A stretch of DNA of 64,000 bases from Pirellulaceae bacterium (lineage in GTDB: Bacteria > Planctomycetota > Planctomycetia > Pirellulales > Pirellulaceae), in assembly GCA_018402565.1 (NCBI GenBank), contig JAGYIQ010000002.1, positions 620,001 to 684,000 on the forward strand. The letters are read 5' to 3'. Shown here piece after piece: positions 1 through 10,200 of the stretch. Position 1 is the first letter of the stretch; the number at the start of each line of letters is the position of its first letter. The translations under genes and the position numbers were made by a program. The notes beneath the pieces were generated by a model, which was not told where the DNA came from, did not search any database, and was given only the letters and a program-made list of their open reading frames with translations.

Positions 1-2274
1 AGCGCGCACCATTTCAGTTCCTTCAACAACCCGGCGTATTTAGCCAGTGTCGCGGAGACGCGTCAGATTTCCACCGAACGTGATGGGACGGTCAAGGCCT
101 CACGCTTCTGTGCGGGCTGCCACGACCCAGTTCCGTTCTTGTCGGGCAAGTTCGATGACCCGAACTTCGACATGTTCAAGGATCCCACTGCGCATGCGGG
201 TATCACCTGTGTGGTCTGCCACTCGATCACCAGCGTGGGCAACGAGGAGGGGCATGTGGTGGGCAATGGCGATTACTCGATTGAAGAACCGATCCATTAC
301 CCCTTCGCCTACAGCGACAATCCAGTGCTGAAATGGATCAATCATCAATTGATCAAGGCCAAGCCCGCCTTCCACAAGCAAATGTTCTTGAAGCCGATGC
401 ACAAGTCGGCCGAGTTCTGCGCGACCTGCCACAAGGTTCACTTGCCAGGCGAACTCAATGGCTACAAGGAGTGGCTCCGCGGCCAGAACCACTACGACCC
501 GTACCTGTTGAGTGGCGTGTCGGGACATGGCCTATCGAGCTTCTACTATCCGCCGGTCGCCGAGACCAATTGCAACGAATGTCACATGCCGCGGAAAGAG
601 TCCAACGACTTTGGCGCGATCCTCAATACCTTGACCGGCAAAACGGAGGTCCATAACCATCTGTTCCCTTCGGCCAACACAGCGATGGCTTGGTGGAACG
701 AGGACGAAAAGACGATCAAGGCCCATCAGGACTACCTGCAGGGCGTGATGCGATTGGACATTTTTGGTGTGAAAGAGGATGGCAAGATCGACGGCACCTT
801 GCACGCGCCCCTGGGCGAACAAGTGCCGACGCTCGAGCCGGGCAAGTCGTACTTGTTAGAAACCGTCATCCGCACCGCCAAGATGGGGCACTTGTTTACG
901 CAGGGGACGGTTGACTCCAACGAGGTCTGGCTGGAGGTCACCGCCATCGAAAACGCCGAGTTCGGCTCGGATGGTCGCTTGGTCAACGGCCGAGTATTGG
1001 GTTCGATCGGTGGGATCGATAACAAGGGCGAGGTCGATCCTTGGTCGCACTTCGTCAACGTGTTCATGCTGGATCGGTTCGGCAATCGAGTCAATCGCCG
1101 CAACGCCCAGGACATTTTCACTCCGCTGTACAACCGACAAATTCCGCCTGGAGCGGCCCATGTTTCCCACTATCGGCTGGACATCCCCGGCGACGCTCAA
1201 GGCCCGGTGACGGTGGTGGCGAAACTGAACTATCGCAAGTTCGATTGGGACTACCTGCGGTTCATCCACGAATACCATCAGGACCACAACCGGCCGTTGC
1301 GCGGTTTGCGTGCGGACGGGGTCGTGATCAACGAACTCCCGATCACCTTGCTGGCGGAGGACCGCGTGACCTTCCCGGTCGCCGCGGGCCCAACGCAATG
1401 GGTCGCGGCCAGCGAACCGGCAGGTCCTGGGAAGAAGCCGGAACTGTGGATGCGGTGGAACGACTACGGCATCGGATTGATGATCTCGGCCGAGAGTGTC
1501 AGTGCTCGTGGCCAACTCCGCCAGGCGGAGGCCGCCTTCCAACAGGTCGAGAAACTGGGGCGTTTCGACGGACCGCTGAACTTGGCGCGTATTTACGAGT
1601 CCGAGGGTTCGTTGGACCTGGCGACGGCCGCCTTGATGCGGGCCAACGACATGAAGGGCGATGGCGGCCCCACCGATCCTTTCCCCTACTGGACGCATGC
1701 GTGGTTGACGGGCCTGGTCAATCGCCAGCAGGGCAACTTGCGAGCGGCCGCCGAGAACTTGCAACTGGCCCTGAACTACACATCCCCCGCCGCTCACGCA
1801 CGGAAGTTTGACTTCCGTTTGGACTACCGCGTGCGAAACCAGTTGGCGCAGACGTTGTTCGATCTGGCCAAACAATTCAACGTCGGTGACACGACGCGTG
1901 ACCAATTGCTGAATGAAGCGATTGGGGAGTACCAGAAGACCTTGACGATCGACAGTGAAAACGATACCGCGCACTACGGCTTGTACCTGATCTACCAACT
2001 GCAGGGCAATCAGGAAATGGCCGCCAAACATCAAGCGTTGCATACGAAGTACAAAGTGGACGACAACGCTCGTGATGTGGCGGTGATTGCTGCTCGGAAG
2101 AAGTACCCGGCCGCCAATCATGCCGCGGAAGCCGTGGTGATCAACTCACTGCAGCCCAAAGCCGATTTCCACACCTCGGTTCAAGGTCATCGGATCGGGC
2201 AGGACGTGAGTGTGGACGACAATCAAACCCAAGTCAGCTTGCCGGCGACGGCCAAGTCGGAGAAATCAGAATGA
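1..2274 (+). CDS. Multihaem cytochrome c with C-terminal TPR repeats (5' end outside window)
   Basis: The reading frame is open from base 1, so the gene begins upstream; an in-frame ATG at 139 would cut off a haem site. Four CxxCH haem-binding motifs are visible, counting residues from base 1: CAGCH 37-41, CVVCH 70-74, CATCH 140-144 and CNECH 191-195. More may lie upstream. A beta-rich stretch follows to about residue 460. From about 495 the helical repeats (RQAEAAFQQVEKLG, NLRAAAENLQLALNY, AIGEYQKTLTID) look like TPRs. Periplasmic electron transfer is the likely role; the substrate cannot be told. The stop overlaps the start of the FG-GAP/ASPIC gene by 4 bp, so the two are probably co-translated. 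Multihaem cytochrome is firm; any specific enzyme name would be a guess. Confidence 0.85.
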   Translation, partial: SAHHFSSFNNPAYLASVAETRQISTERDGTVKASRFCAGCHDPVPFLSGKFDDPNFDMFKDPTAHAGITCVVCHSITSVGNEEGHVVGNGDYSIEEPIHYPFAYSDNPVLKWINHQLIKAKPAFHKQMFLKPMHKSAEFCATCHKVHLPGELNGYKEWLRGQNHYDPYLLSGVSGHGLSSFYYPPVAETNCNECHMPRKESNDFGAILNTLTGKTEVHNHLFPSANTAMAWWNEDEKTIKAHQDYLQGVMRLDIFGVKEDGKIDGTLHAPLGEQVPTLEPGKSYLLETVIRTAKMGHLFTQGTVDSNEVWLEVTAIENAEFGSDGRLVNGRVLGSIGGIDNKGEVDPWSHFVNVFMLDRFGNRVNRRNAQDIFTPLYNRQIPPGAAHVSHYRLDIPGDAQGPVTVVAKLNYRKFDWDYLRFIHEYHQDHNRPLRGLRADGVVINELPITLLAEDRVTFPVAAGPTQWVAASEPAGPGKKPELWMRWNDYGIGLMISAESVSARGQLRQAEAAFQQVEKLGRFDGPLNLARIYESEGSLDLATAALMRANDMKGDGGPTDPFPYWTHAWLTGLVNRQQGNLRAAAENLQLALNYTSPAAHARKFDFRLDYRVRNQLAQTLFDLAKQFNVGDTTRDQLLNEAIGEYQKTLTIDSENDTAHYGLYLIYQLQGNQEMAAKHQALHTKYKVDDNARDVAVIAARKKYPAANHAAEAVVINSLQPKADFHTSVQGHRIGQDVSVDDNQTQVSLPATAKSEKSE

Positions 2275-4196
2275 GCCAGGGTTCCAACGCCAAGCCGTCC
2301 AAACGTCGGGCCGTCCGTGATGCCGACGAAGAACAACGCGATGATGCAGCGATCGGCCGCGCGTTGTTCTGGTCGGCCGCGGTGCTGATCCCGCTGCTGC
2401 TGCTGGGATCGGCCGTCTTTTTCTACCTGACGAGTAAACCTCCGGTGCAAGTCGAGGACCGTTCGCGGGAGTCGGTATTGTCGCTGTTGCGTGATACGGC
2501 GACGGTGGAGATCCCGCCATTCCTCTGGACGGACGTGACCGAAGCGGCCGGCTTGGACTTTGTCCATTGCAACGGCTTTAGCGAGGAGAAACTCCTGCCC
2601 GAGAGCATGGGCGGGGGCGTGGCCTGTTTCGACTTCGATCGTGATGGCCATACCGATCTGCTGTTTACCAACTCGTGTTATTGGGATGAGTCGCTCAATC
2701 AGACCGAGCGACCGACCCCAGCCTTGTATCGCAATCGGGGGGACGGCACGTTTGAGAACGTCACCGCCGCCATGGGACTGGACGTGATCGGCTACGGCAT
2801 GGGCGTGGCCATTGGTGACTACGACGGCGACGGTTGGCCGGACGTGTTCCTCAGCAACTTGGGCAGCAATCGCTTGTTCCGCAATGAACAAGGCCAACGC
2901 TTTGTCGACGTGACCGCGACGGCCGGTGTGGCCGGGGGCCCTGCGGATTGGAGCACCAGCTGCGGTTGGTTCGACGCCAACAACGATGGGTTACTGGACT
3001 TGGTTGTGTGCAATTATTTGGACTGGTCGCGCGAGAGCGACATTGCCCTGGGCTCGACCTTGAACGGCATCGTTCGGGCGTACTCGCGTCCGGACAGCTT
3101 TGGGGGGCAGCAACCCTACCTGTACATCAATCAAGGCAACGGCACCTTCAAGGAAGTCGCTGAGTCCGCTGGATTGCATGTATTGAATCCTGCTCATGAA
3201 GGCAAAAAGGTCCCGGTGCCCAAGAGCTTGGGGCTGGCCTTTTGCGACATCGACGACGATGGCTGGATGGACATCTTTATTGCCAACGATACCGTGCAAA
3301 ATTTGTTTTTCAGAAATCGCGGTGATGGGACCTTCGAGGAGATGGCACTCAAGTTGGGTGTAGCCTTCGATGGCAACGGCCGCGCCCGTGGAGCGATGGG
3401 CATCGACGTGCGTTTCATCCGCTCCGACCAACAGCTGGCCACCGCCATCGGCAACTTCGCCAACGAACCCGTCAGCTTTTTTGTGCGCCAGAACATCGCC
3501 GGTGTCAACTTGATGACCGACGAAGCCATGTCAGCTGGCATTGGTCCGCCCACGCGTCTGGAGCTGACTTTCGGGACCTTACTGTTCGACTACCACTTGG
3601 ACGGGCGTCTGGACTTTCTCACGGCCAACGGTCACTTGGAAACCGAGATCGAACAAGTCCAACCCAACCAACGCTATCGCCAGGCTCCCCATCTGTTCTG
3701 GAACACCGGACAACGCGGAGCCGACATCAGTGAATTTGTGTCCGTACCGGCCGACAAAGCCGGCGCCGATTTCTCGCAGCCCATGGTTGCCCGCGGAGCC
3801 GTGTATTTGGACTTCGACGGGGACGGCGACCTGGACCTGTTGCTGATGGGCTGCGGCGAAAATGTCCGGCTGTTGCGGAACGACCAACAGAGCGGCAATC
3901 GTTGGCTGCATGTGCAGTTGGAAGGCCCACCGGGCAACTTGGCCGGACTGGGCGCGATGGTAACCGTCCGCGCGGGCACCCTGGTGCAAAAGCAGTGGAT
4001 CTCGCCCACCCGCAGTTACCTGTCGCAAGTTGAACCGATCGCCTACTTTGGCTTGGGCCAAGTGACTGCCATCGATGAAATCGAAGTCATCTGGCCCGGC
4101 GGGAAGCGTCAAATGATTGCCGGCGCGGAAGTGGAACTCAACCGCCGCCATGTGATTGCCTACGATCCCGCAGCAGTGGCCACCGACGAGAAATGA
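2271..4196 (+). CDS. FG-GAP repeat protein with C-terminal ASPIC/UnbV domain (CRTAC1-like)
   Basis: This 641-residue protein has one N-terminal membrane segment at about residues 29-50 (ALFWSAAVLIPLLLLGSAVF), which works as a signal anchor or uncleaved signal. At least six Asp-rich, calcium-binding-type loops follow, among them DFDRDGHTDL, DYDGDGWPDV, DANNDGLLDL, DIDDDGWMDI and DFDGDGDLDL. These are typical of FG-GAP/VCBS beta-propellers. The last 110 or so residues fit ASPIC/UnbV (GLGAMVTVRAG, SYLSQVEP, FGLGQ, IEVIWPGG). The ATG lies behind a GGAG ribosome-binding site and overlaps the cytochrome gene by 4 bp. Such propellers are extracytoplasmic and probably bind ligands or partner proteins. 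Pairing with a multihaem-TPR protein suggests a shared periplasmic complex, which is inference. Confidence 0.9.
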   Translation: MSQGSNAKPSKRRAVRDADEEQRDDAAIGRALFWSAAVLIPLLLLGSAVFFYLTSKPPVQVEDRSRESVLSLLRDTATVEIPPFLWTDVTEAAGLDFVHCNGFSEEKLLPESMGGGVACFDFDRDGHTDLLFTNSCYWDESLNQTERPTPALYRNRGDGTFENVTAAMGLDVIGYGMGVAIGDYDGDGWPDVFLSNLGSNRLFRNEQGQRFVDVTATAGVAGGPADWSTSCGWFDANNDGLLDLVVCNYLDWSRESDIALGSTLNGIVRAYSRPDSFGGQQPYLYINQGNGTFKEVAESAGLHVLNPAHEGKKVPVPKSLGLAFCDIDDDGWMDIFIANDTVQNLFFRNRGDGTFEEMALKLGVAFDGNGRARGAMGIDVRFIRSDQQLATAIGNFANEPVSFFVRQNIAGVNLMTDEAMSAGIGPPTRLELTFGTLLFDYHLDGRLDFLTANGHLETEIEQVQPNQRYRQAPHLFWNTGQRGADISEFVSVPADKAGADFSQPMVARGAVYLDFDGDGDLDLLLMGCGENVRLLRNDQQSGNRWLHVQLEGPPGNLAGLGAMVTVRAGTLVQKQWISPTRSYLSQVEPIAYFGLGQVTAIDEIEVIWPGGKRQMIAGAEVELNRRHVIAYDPAAVATDEK

Positions 4197-4223
4197 CCGT
4201 CCAGGGACGCGACCGTCGCAGGA

Positions 4224-7200
4224 TCAGCGGCGGCGTTGGTAGTCGCGAATCAAACGTCGCAGGCTTTGCTCAATCCGTTCGGTATTGCCTTTCTCCAGGG
4301 CAATGACCTTGAAGCCTTGCGTGTTGCCTTCCTTGTGCTGGCGATCCAAGCGTTGGATCAACGACTCCACTTCGCTGCTCAGGCGTTCGGAGGCCAAGAC
4401 GATGATGCTGTTGGTGGCTTGATCGACCTCCAAGGTCAATAGCGGTGCTGCGGCAGCGGCGTTCACTTCGCGCAGGGCCAAGGCAACTTCCACCGACACC
4501 CCAGCCGGAATTTGGACTCTCGGCGGTTGGTCCGGTCGCAACTGGGCTCGGTAGACGGTCTCCAGTACTCCAAAAATTTTGTCGGCCAACACATTCTCGA
4601 CTTTGACGATCCGCGGTTCGTTCACGCGGACGGTCGATCGTGCGGCATCGGTCACGTCCAATACTTTGATCAGGCTCTCGATCGTCCGGCGATCCGCTGG
4701 CGAGCCATAGACGATCAACGAGTTCAAACGTTCATCGGCCACGATCGAGACGCGATTGCGACTCTGCTCCCGAAAACGGCCTCGCTCTTGCCCCGCCGTG
4801 ATCTGCTGAAACAAGCGACCGACGGTCGAAGCCATCTCCTCCGCCCCCGCGTTCTCCAGGCGAAAAATGGTAAAATTACCGCTGATCTCAATTTTTCCGA
4901 CGGCTTCCTGCTGTTCGCTCAAGATTTTCAACAATTGCACGAATACCTGCAAAGCCTCTTCATCGGCGGACGCGATTGTCAACTCGTCGCCAGACGGAAA
5001 GACCAATAACGGGGCGACGTCCTGTCGGTACTCCACCGACGTGGGTACCCGCGCCGGGGGCGGCGTGGGAGATTCAGGTTCCGCGGTGGGTTCACGAGTG
5101 CCGTCGGTCCCGGGTTCAGCCTGGGTGGGGGCCGGCGCGGCACCCTCGCTTCCCGGGGTCATGATCCGCAGGGGATTGGGACTGATCTGGGGCCACAAGG
5201 CCTCGACCTGCTTGAGCAACTTCGCCGCGTCTGGGGTCGTTAAAACTCGCAGGTTGCCTTGACCACGGACACCAATGCCACTGGCGGGAGCAGCCCCGAT
5301 CTGTTCCGTCAGTGGCTCGCCCAACTTGATCAACAGTTCACGGATCTGCTGCAACTGCGTATCCGTGGCGCGAATGAAAAGCTGTTGATTCTCACGACTC
5401 GAATTCACACTGGGGGACGCACTGAACGGCAGGTCCAAGAACAATTGTCGAATGGCGTCTTCGATCGTCTCAGGCGTGTTGACTTGCAGGTTGAACACTT
5501 CCAAACGGCGAGCTTCCCCTTGCAATTCGCGCATCGTGGTCACGATCTGTTGATGTTGATCCGGAGTGGCCACTGCCAGCAACCGATTGGTCGAGAACTG
5601 CACCTGCAGGTCCGGCGTCGGGCCTTGTTCCGCCAACAGCAGCTCGAGTGATTCGACCAAGGCATCGCCATCCAATTCAGCCAGGTCATAAACCTTGACT
5701 GCTCGACTTTCCACCTTCCCCGCCATCGTGGACCACTGCTCGACCATCCGCTGGATCGCGGTCTCCTGTCGTGGCGGGCCGACGAACAGAATCGCATTAC
5801 TGCGAGCTTGATAACTCAAGCGAACGCTGTCATCGCTGCGATACATCCGTTGCAGCATGGTGTAGAGTTCCTCGGAGTCGCCCCCATCCACTGAGAAGGC
5901 CTGGACCCGCACACTTTCTTGCTCGGCCGTCTCCAATTGATCGATCACCGTTTGAACCAGGGCGTGTTCTTGGGCATCGGCGGTCGCCCACAGCACGCCG
6001 GCGCGTGTGTCCGAGGAAAAGGTGGCATCGGGCAACAACACGGTCAGGGCACTTTCCGCGCTCCGCGGGTCGCCAGAGGTCAGTCGATAGGCCTTGGTTT
6101 GCAGATTGTCGGTTGTGGTCCCACGCAGTTGGGTCACCACTTCAGCGATCTGTCGGTGCTCCTCCTCCGAGGCCGTCACGATCAAGCTGTCACGCCGACG
6201 ATCGATCGTCAAATTGGCCCGCGGCACGATCTGGCCAATGGCGGCTTGGACAGCGGTTCCCGACAAACCTTTGACGGAGTAGACCACCGCACGCTTGTCG
6301 CCGCCACCGGCGTCCACTTCGGACAATAACTCCGCCACTCGAGTGTGTTCGCTCTTCGAAGCGGTCACGATCACCGAGCGCGATTCCAGATCGGGCGTGA
6401 CCTGCACGCGCGGAAAGACCTGCTTGATCACCGCCACCGCGTTGGGTGGCGTCGTCAGATTGACGCGATACACTTTCGTCAGGCTTTGGGTCTCTCGACC
6501 TTCCAAAATCTCGCCCAGCAGTCGATCGATCGCTTGGTGTTCATCATCGCGAGCCGCCACGATCAAGACCGAGCCGGTGGAATCGAACGACAGTCGAACC
6601 TGCGGATACATCGGCGTCAGCGAGGTGGCAATCGAAGCGGCAAAGCCGGTGGGTACGCGATAGGCGCGCGTCTCGACGCTGTCCGCCCGCGCGACGTCGA
6701 TCTCCAACAGCGCCGCCGCAATCTCGACATGCTGTTCGTTCGTCCCGGTCACAGCCAACTTATTGTTCTCGGTATCGACGGCGTAGTTGGCCGTGGGCAC
6801 CAAGGTGCGAAGCAAGGGCAAAGTCGCCGTGGCGGACAGGTGTTGCAAGGTGTAGGACTTCGCAACCAACAACGGCTTATCCGGCCCCTGTTCCAAAGAG
6901 TCAACCAACTCCTTGACTTGTTGTTGCTCCGCCGATGAGGTGGTCACAATCAACAGATCGCGATTGGTATCGATCGATACGATGGCCCGCGGGAAGGCCT
7001 GGGCCACGGTGGCCTGGGCAACGATCGGCAAGGTCTTCCGCAGGGGATAAGCGATCACTTGCCGGCCTTGGCCCGCCGCTTCCAGTTTTTCGATCAGAGC
7101 CTTGATCCCCTCATGCTCACGTGGCGAGGCAGTCACGACGACCGTTTGTGTGGCAAAATCGACCGCCCCCTGTGTTCGTGGATAGACCTGCTTGATCATC

Positions 7201-10200
7201 GTCAACGCGTTCATGGGACTAGCAGATGCCAAGTTGTAAACCTCGGTCACCGAGTCCTCTTGGCTGCCCTCCAAGATCTCACGCAGGACTCGGTCCAGCT
7301 CCGCATGTTCCGCCTCACGGGCGACCACAATCAGCACGGAGCCGGAGACGTCCCAGGTGATTTTTGCCTGTGGGTACATCGGTGTCAGCGACGAACCGAC
7401 AGCGGCCCCGTAGCCCATGGGCACGCGATAGGCCTTGGTCGTGACCTCAATCTCCGTCGCCACATCAATCTGCTGCAAGGCATCCACGATCTGGTCGTGT
7501 TGCTCGGCGAGAGCCGTCACGGCCACTTTGTTATTCGTCGCATCGATCGCATAGGTGGCCGTCGGCACCAAGGTGCTCAGCAAGGTCACTGCCGCCGTCG
7601 GCGTGAGATGATTCATTTGGTAGGACTTGGCAATCCGCTGCGGTGCTTCCGGCAAGGCCGCCAAGAACTGATCGATGGCCCGCTGCATCTGCTCGTGCAA
7701 CTCAGTCGTAGCACGCACCAACAAGGCATTGCGTTCCACATTTTGCACCACGGAAACCTTGGCCAACAAATCCGCATCCAAATTCTGGAAGACCAAGGCC
7801 ACGTTGGTCCGCGAATCGATCGGATAGACCTTGAGCGGTTGCGGCTCGGTGGTCAACTCCAATTGCGACTCCAGTTGTTGCAGCAATTCCTGCAATTGTT
7901 GATGTTTGACACCGTCGGCCCAAATCCGTAGTTGCCGCGGCTCTTGCCCGGCCAAGTACGTCACCGGGCCGACAATCGTGGCGATTGCGGTCTGGGCATC
8001 GACTACCGACACGCGATCCAGATCGTATAGCTGCAGCCGAAACTCGGTATCGGTCGGCAGATTTTGACTCAGATTTTGCAACAGCGTATCGATGGCCAGA
8101 TGATCGTTTTCCGTGGCCCAGACCAACCATTGACCGGGGGCGACAACCGGCATCGGCCGCGCCTTGGGCACGCGCGTGGTCAGGAGTGGCTGCGCCGCCT
8201 GGATCACGGCAGCGGGATACTTGTAGGTCTTGAGCACATCCTCCGAGGGCCGACTGTTCTGCTGCTCCAACTCCGACATGATCTGGCTTACCCGCTCCAG
8301 ATCTTCGGGAGTGGCAAATCCAAAGATCGACTGGCCGTCTGCGGCTGGGAAGAACACGCCGTTGGGTGCGGCACCGCGCAAGAAGGGCACGGCCGTCACG
8401 GCACCCGTATGAACCGTGGAGAGAATCTTCAACTGGCGTTTCTCAGCCTCGAGCGACTTCAGTTGCTCCAGCGCCGCTTGGACGCGTGCGTGTTCCTCCG
8501 CCGTTGCCCAAACCGCCAAGCCTTTGGCGCCTCGCTGGGTGGAGATTTTAGCTTGTGGGATCAAGCCCGTGAGAATCGTCGACAACACAACCGGGTCTTG
8601 ATCGCCGGCCTCGTAGACCTTGATTTCGCGGGCGCCGGCTGCCGAGGAGGTCTGTAATTGATCCAACAATTCCCGCAGCTTCTGATGATCCGCTTCGCGA
8701 CCGTAGGCGATCAATTGGCTGGAGGTCGCGTCCATGGATAGGGTCAATGCCGGTACCAACGGTGTCACGGTCTTCAAGACCAATGCCACATCCACATCGC
8801 GGACGACATAACTCCTGAGCAAACGTTCCCAGCCATCCTGGGCCGCGACCGCCAACTGCTGAGCCGCTTGCTTGATCTGGGTCTGTTGGGGTTCCGTCGC
8901 CCAGACCACCACGCGTCCGCCCTCCGCATCCACATCGATTTCTGCGCGGGGGAACAGGCGACTCAACACATCCTGCATCAGCTTGGGGTCGCCCTGCCCC
9001 ACTGGATAAACGGCCAAGACACGGTCGTTGGTGGTGCCCGGGGCGTCTTGCAACGATTCCAGCAATTCGGCCAATTTTAGATGCTCGGCCGGCGACCCCC
9101 ACGCCAACAAGCGGCTGGGATCCGGACCCGGCAAGAACTGCAAGCCTTGGAAGTCGAGGGGCAACGCCGCCTTGATTGCGTCGAACCGATCGGCCTGCTC
9201 CACGGTCACCGAATAGACCTGCAACAGTCGATCATCGGCCGGCTTGAGCAACCCAGCTGCCGTGATCTGCTGCAACGCCGCCTCCAATCGCTGGTGATCC
9301 TCGGCCGACGCGTAGGCCACCAAGCGTTCGTTGTCGGCGTCAGCGGTCACCGTCAGATCCGGGTGCAATTGCCGCAGGGCTGCCAAGGCTGCCGCTTGAG
9401 CCGTCTCGGCCAAAGGATACGTCCGCAATTGCACGGGCTCGGGCATCGTCCCGCTGATCGTCTCCAGCAACGCCGCCACCCGCTGCTGATCTTCCGGCAA
9501 GGCCGTGACCAATAACTGTCGGCTGGTCGTATCGTACGACGACTTGACGTCGGGCAACAAGGTACTGAGCAACGTGGACAGCCGCTGCTGGACGGCTGGA
9601 GCGACCGCGTAAACCTCGATCGTCAACTCTTGCGGTGTCGCCAACCCCGCCGCCTGGATTCGCTCCAAAGCGGCCAACAAACGCTCGTGTTCCTCGGCAG
9701 TGGCGTAAGCGATCAAGCGGTCACCGGCAGCATCCGCCGTCACTTTGACATCGGGGATCAATTGTTGCAAAGCCGCCAAGGTCGCGGCCTGTATGGTCTG
9801 GGGAGCCGGATAGGTCCGCAAGTCAACCGGCGGCGGCAAGGTCGTGGTCAGCGTCTCCAATAACGCGGCCAACTTGAGTTGATCGGCTGGCATCGCCGTC
9901 ACCAACAACTGCTTGCTCTCGGCATCGTAGGTCGACTTGACGTCGGGCAAAACGCTCGGCAACAGGCTGGTCAATCGCTGCTGCACGGCCGCCGATGCAG
10001 CGTACACTTCAAACGTGACTTGCCGCTGGGGATCCGGCGGCACATCGATCAGCGACAACCATTGTTGCACGCGCTGCTGTTGAGCAGCCGACAACACGGC
10101 CAACAATCGTCGATTTTCGGCATCCGCCGTAAACGTCGTGTCCGGCAGCAACGCATTGAGTGCTTGCGCGGCCGCTGCCACCTCGACGTGCTCCAATGCG

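Noticed and set aside
856..2121. Long minus-strand frame opposite the multihaem cytochrome
   Set aside because: Shadow of the cytochrome frame, whose CxxCH sites and TPRs are clear.
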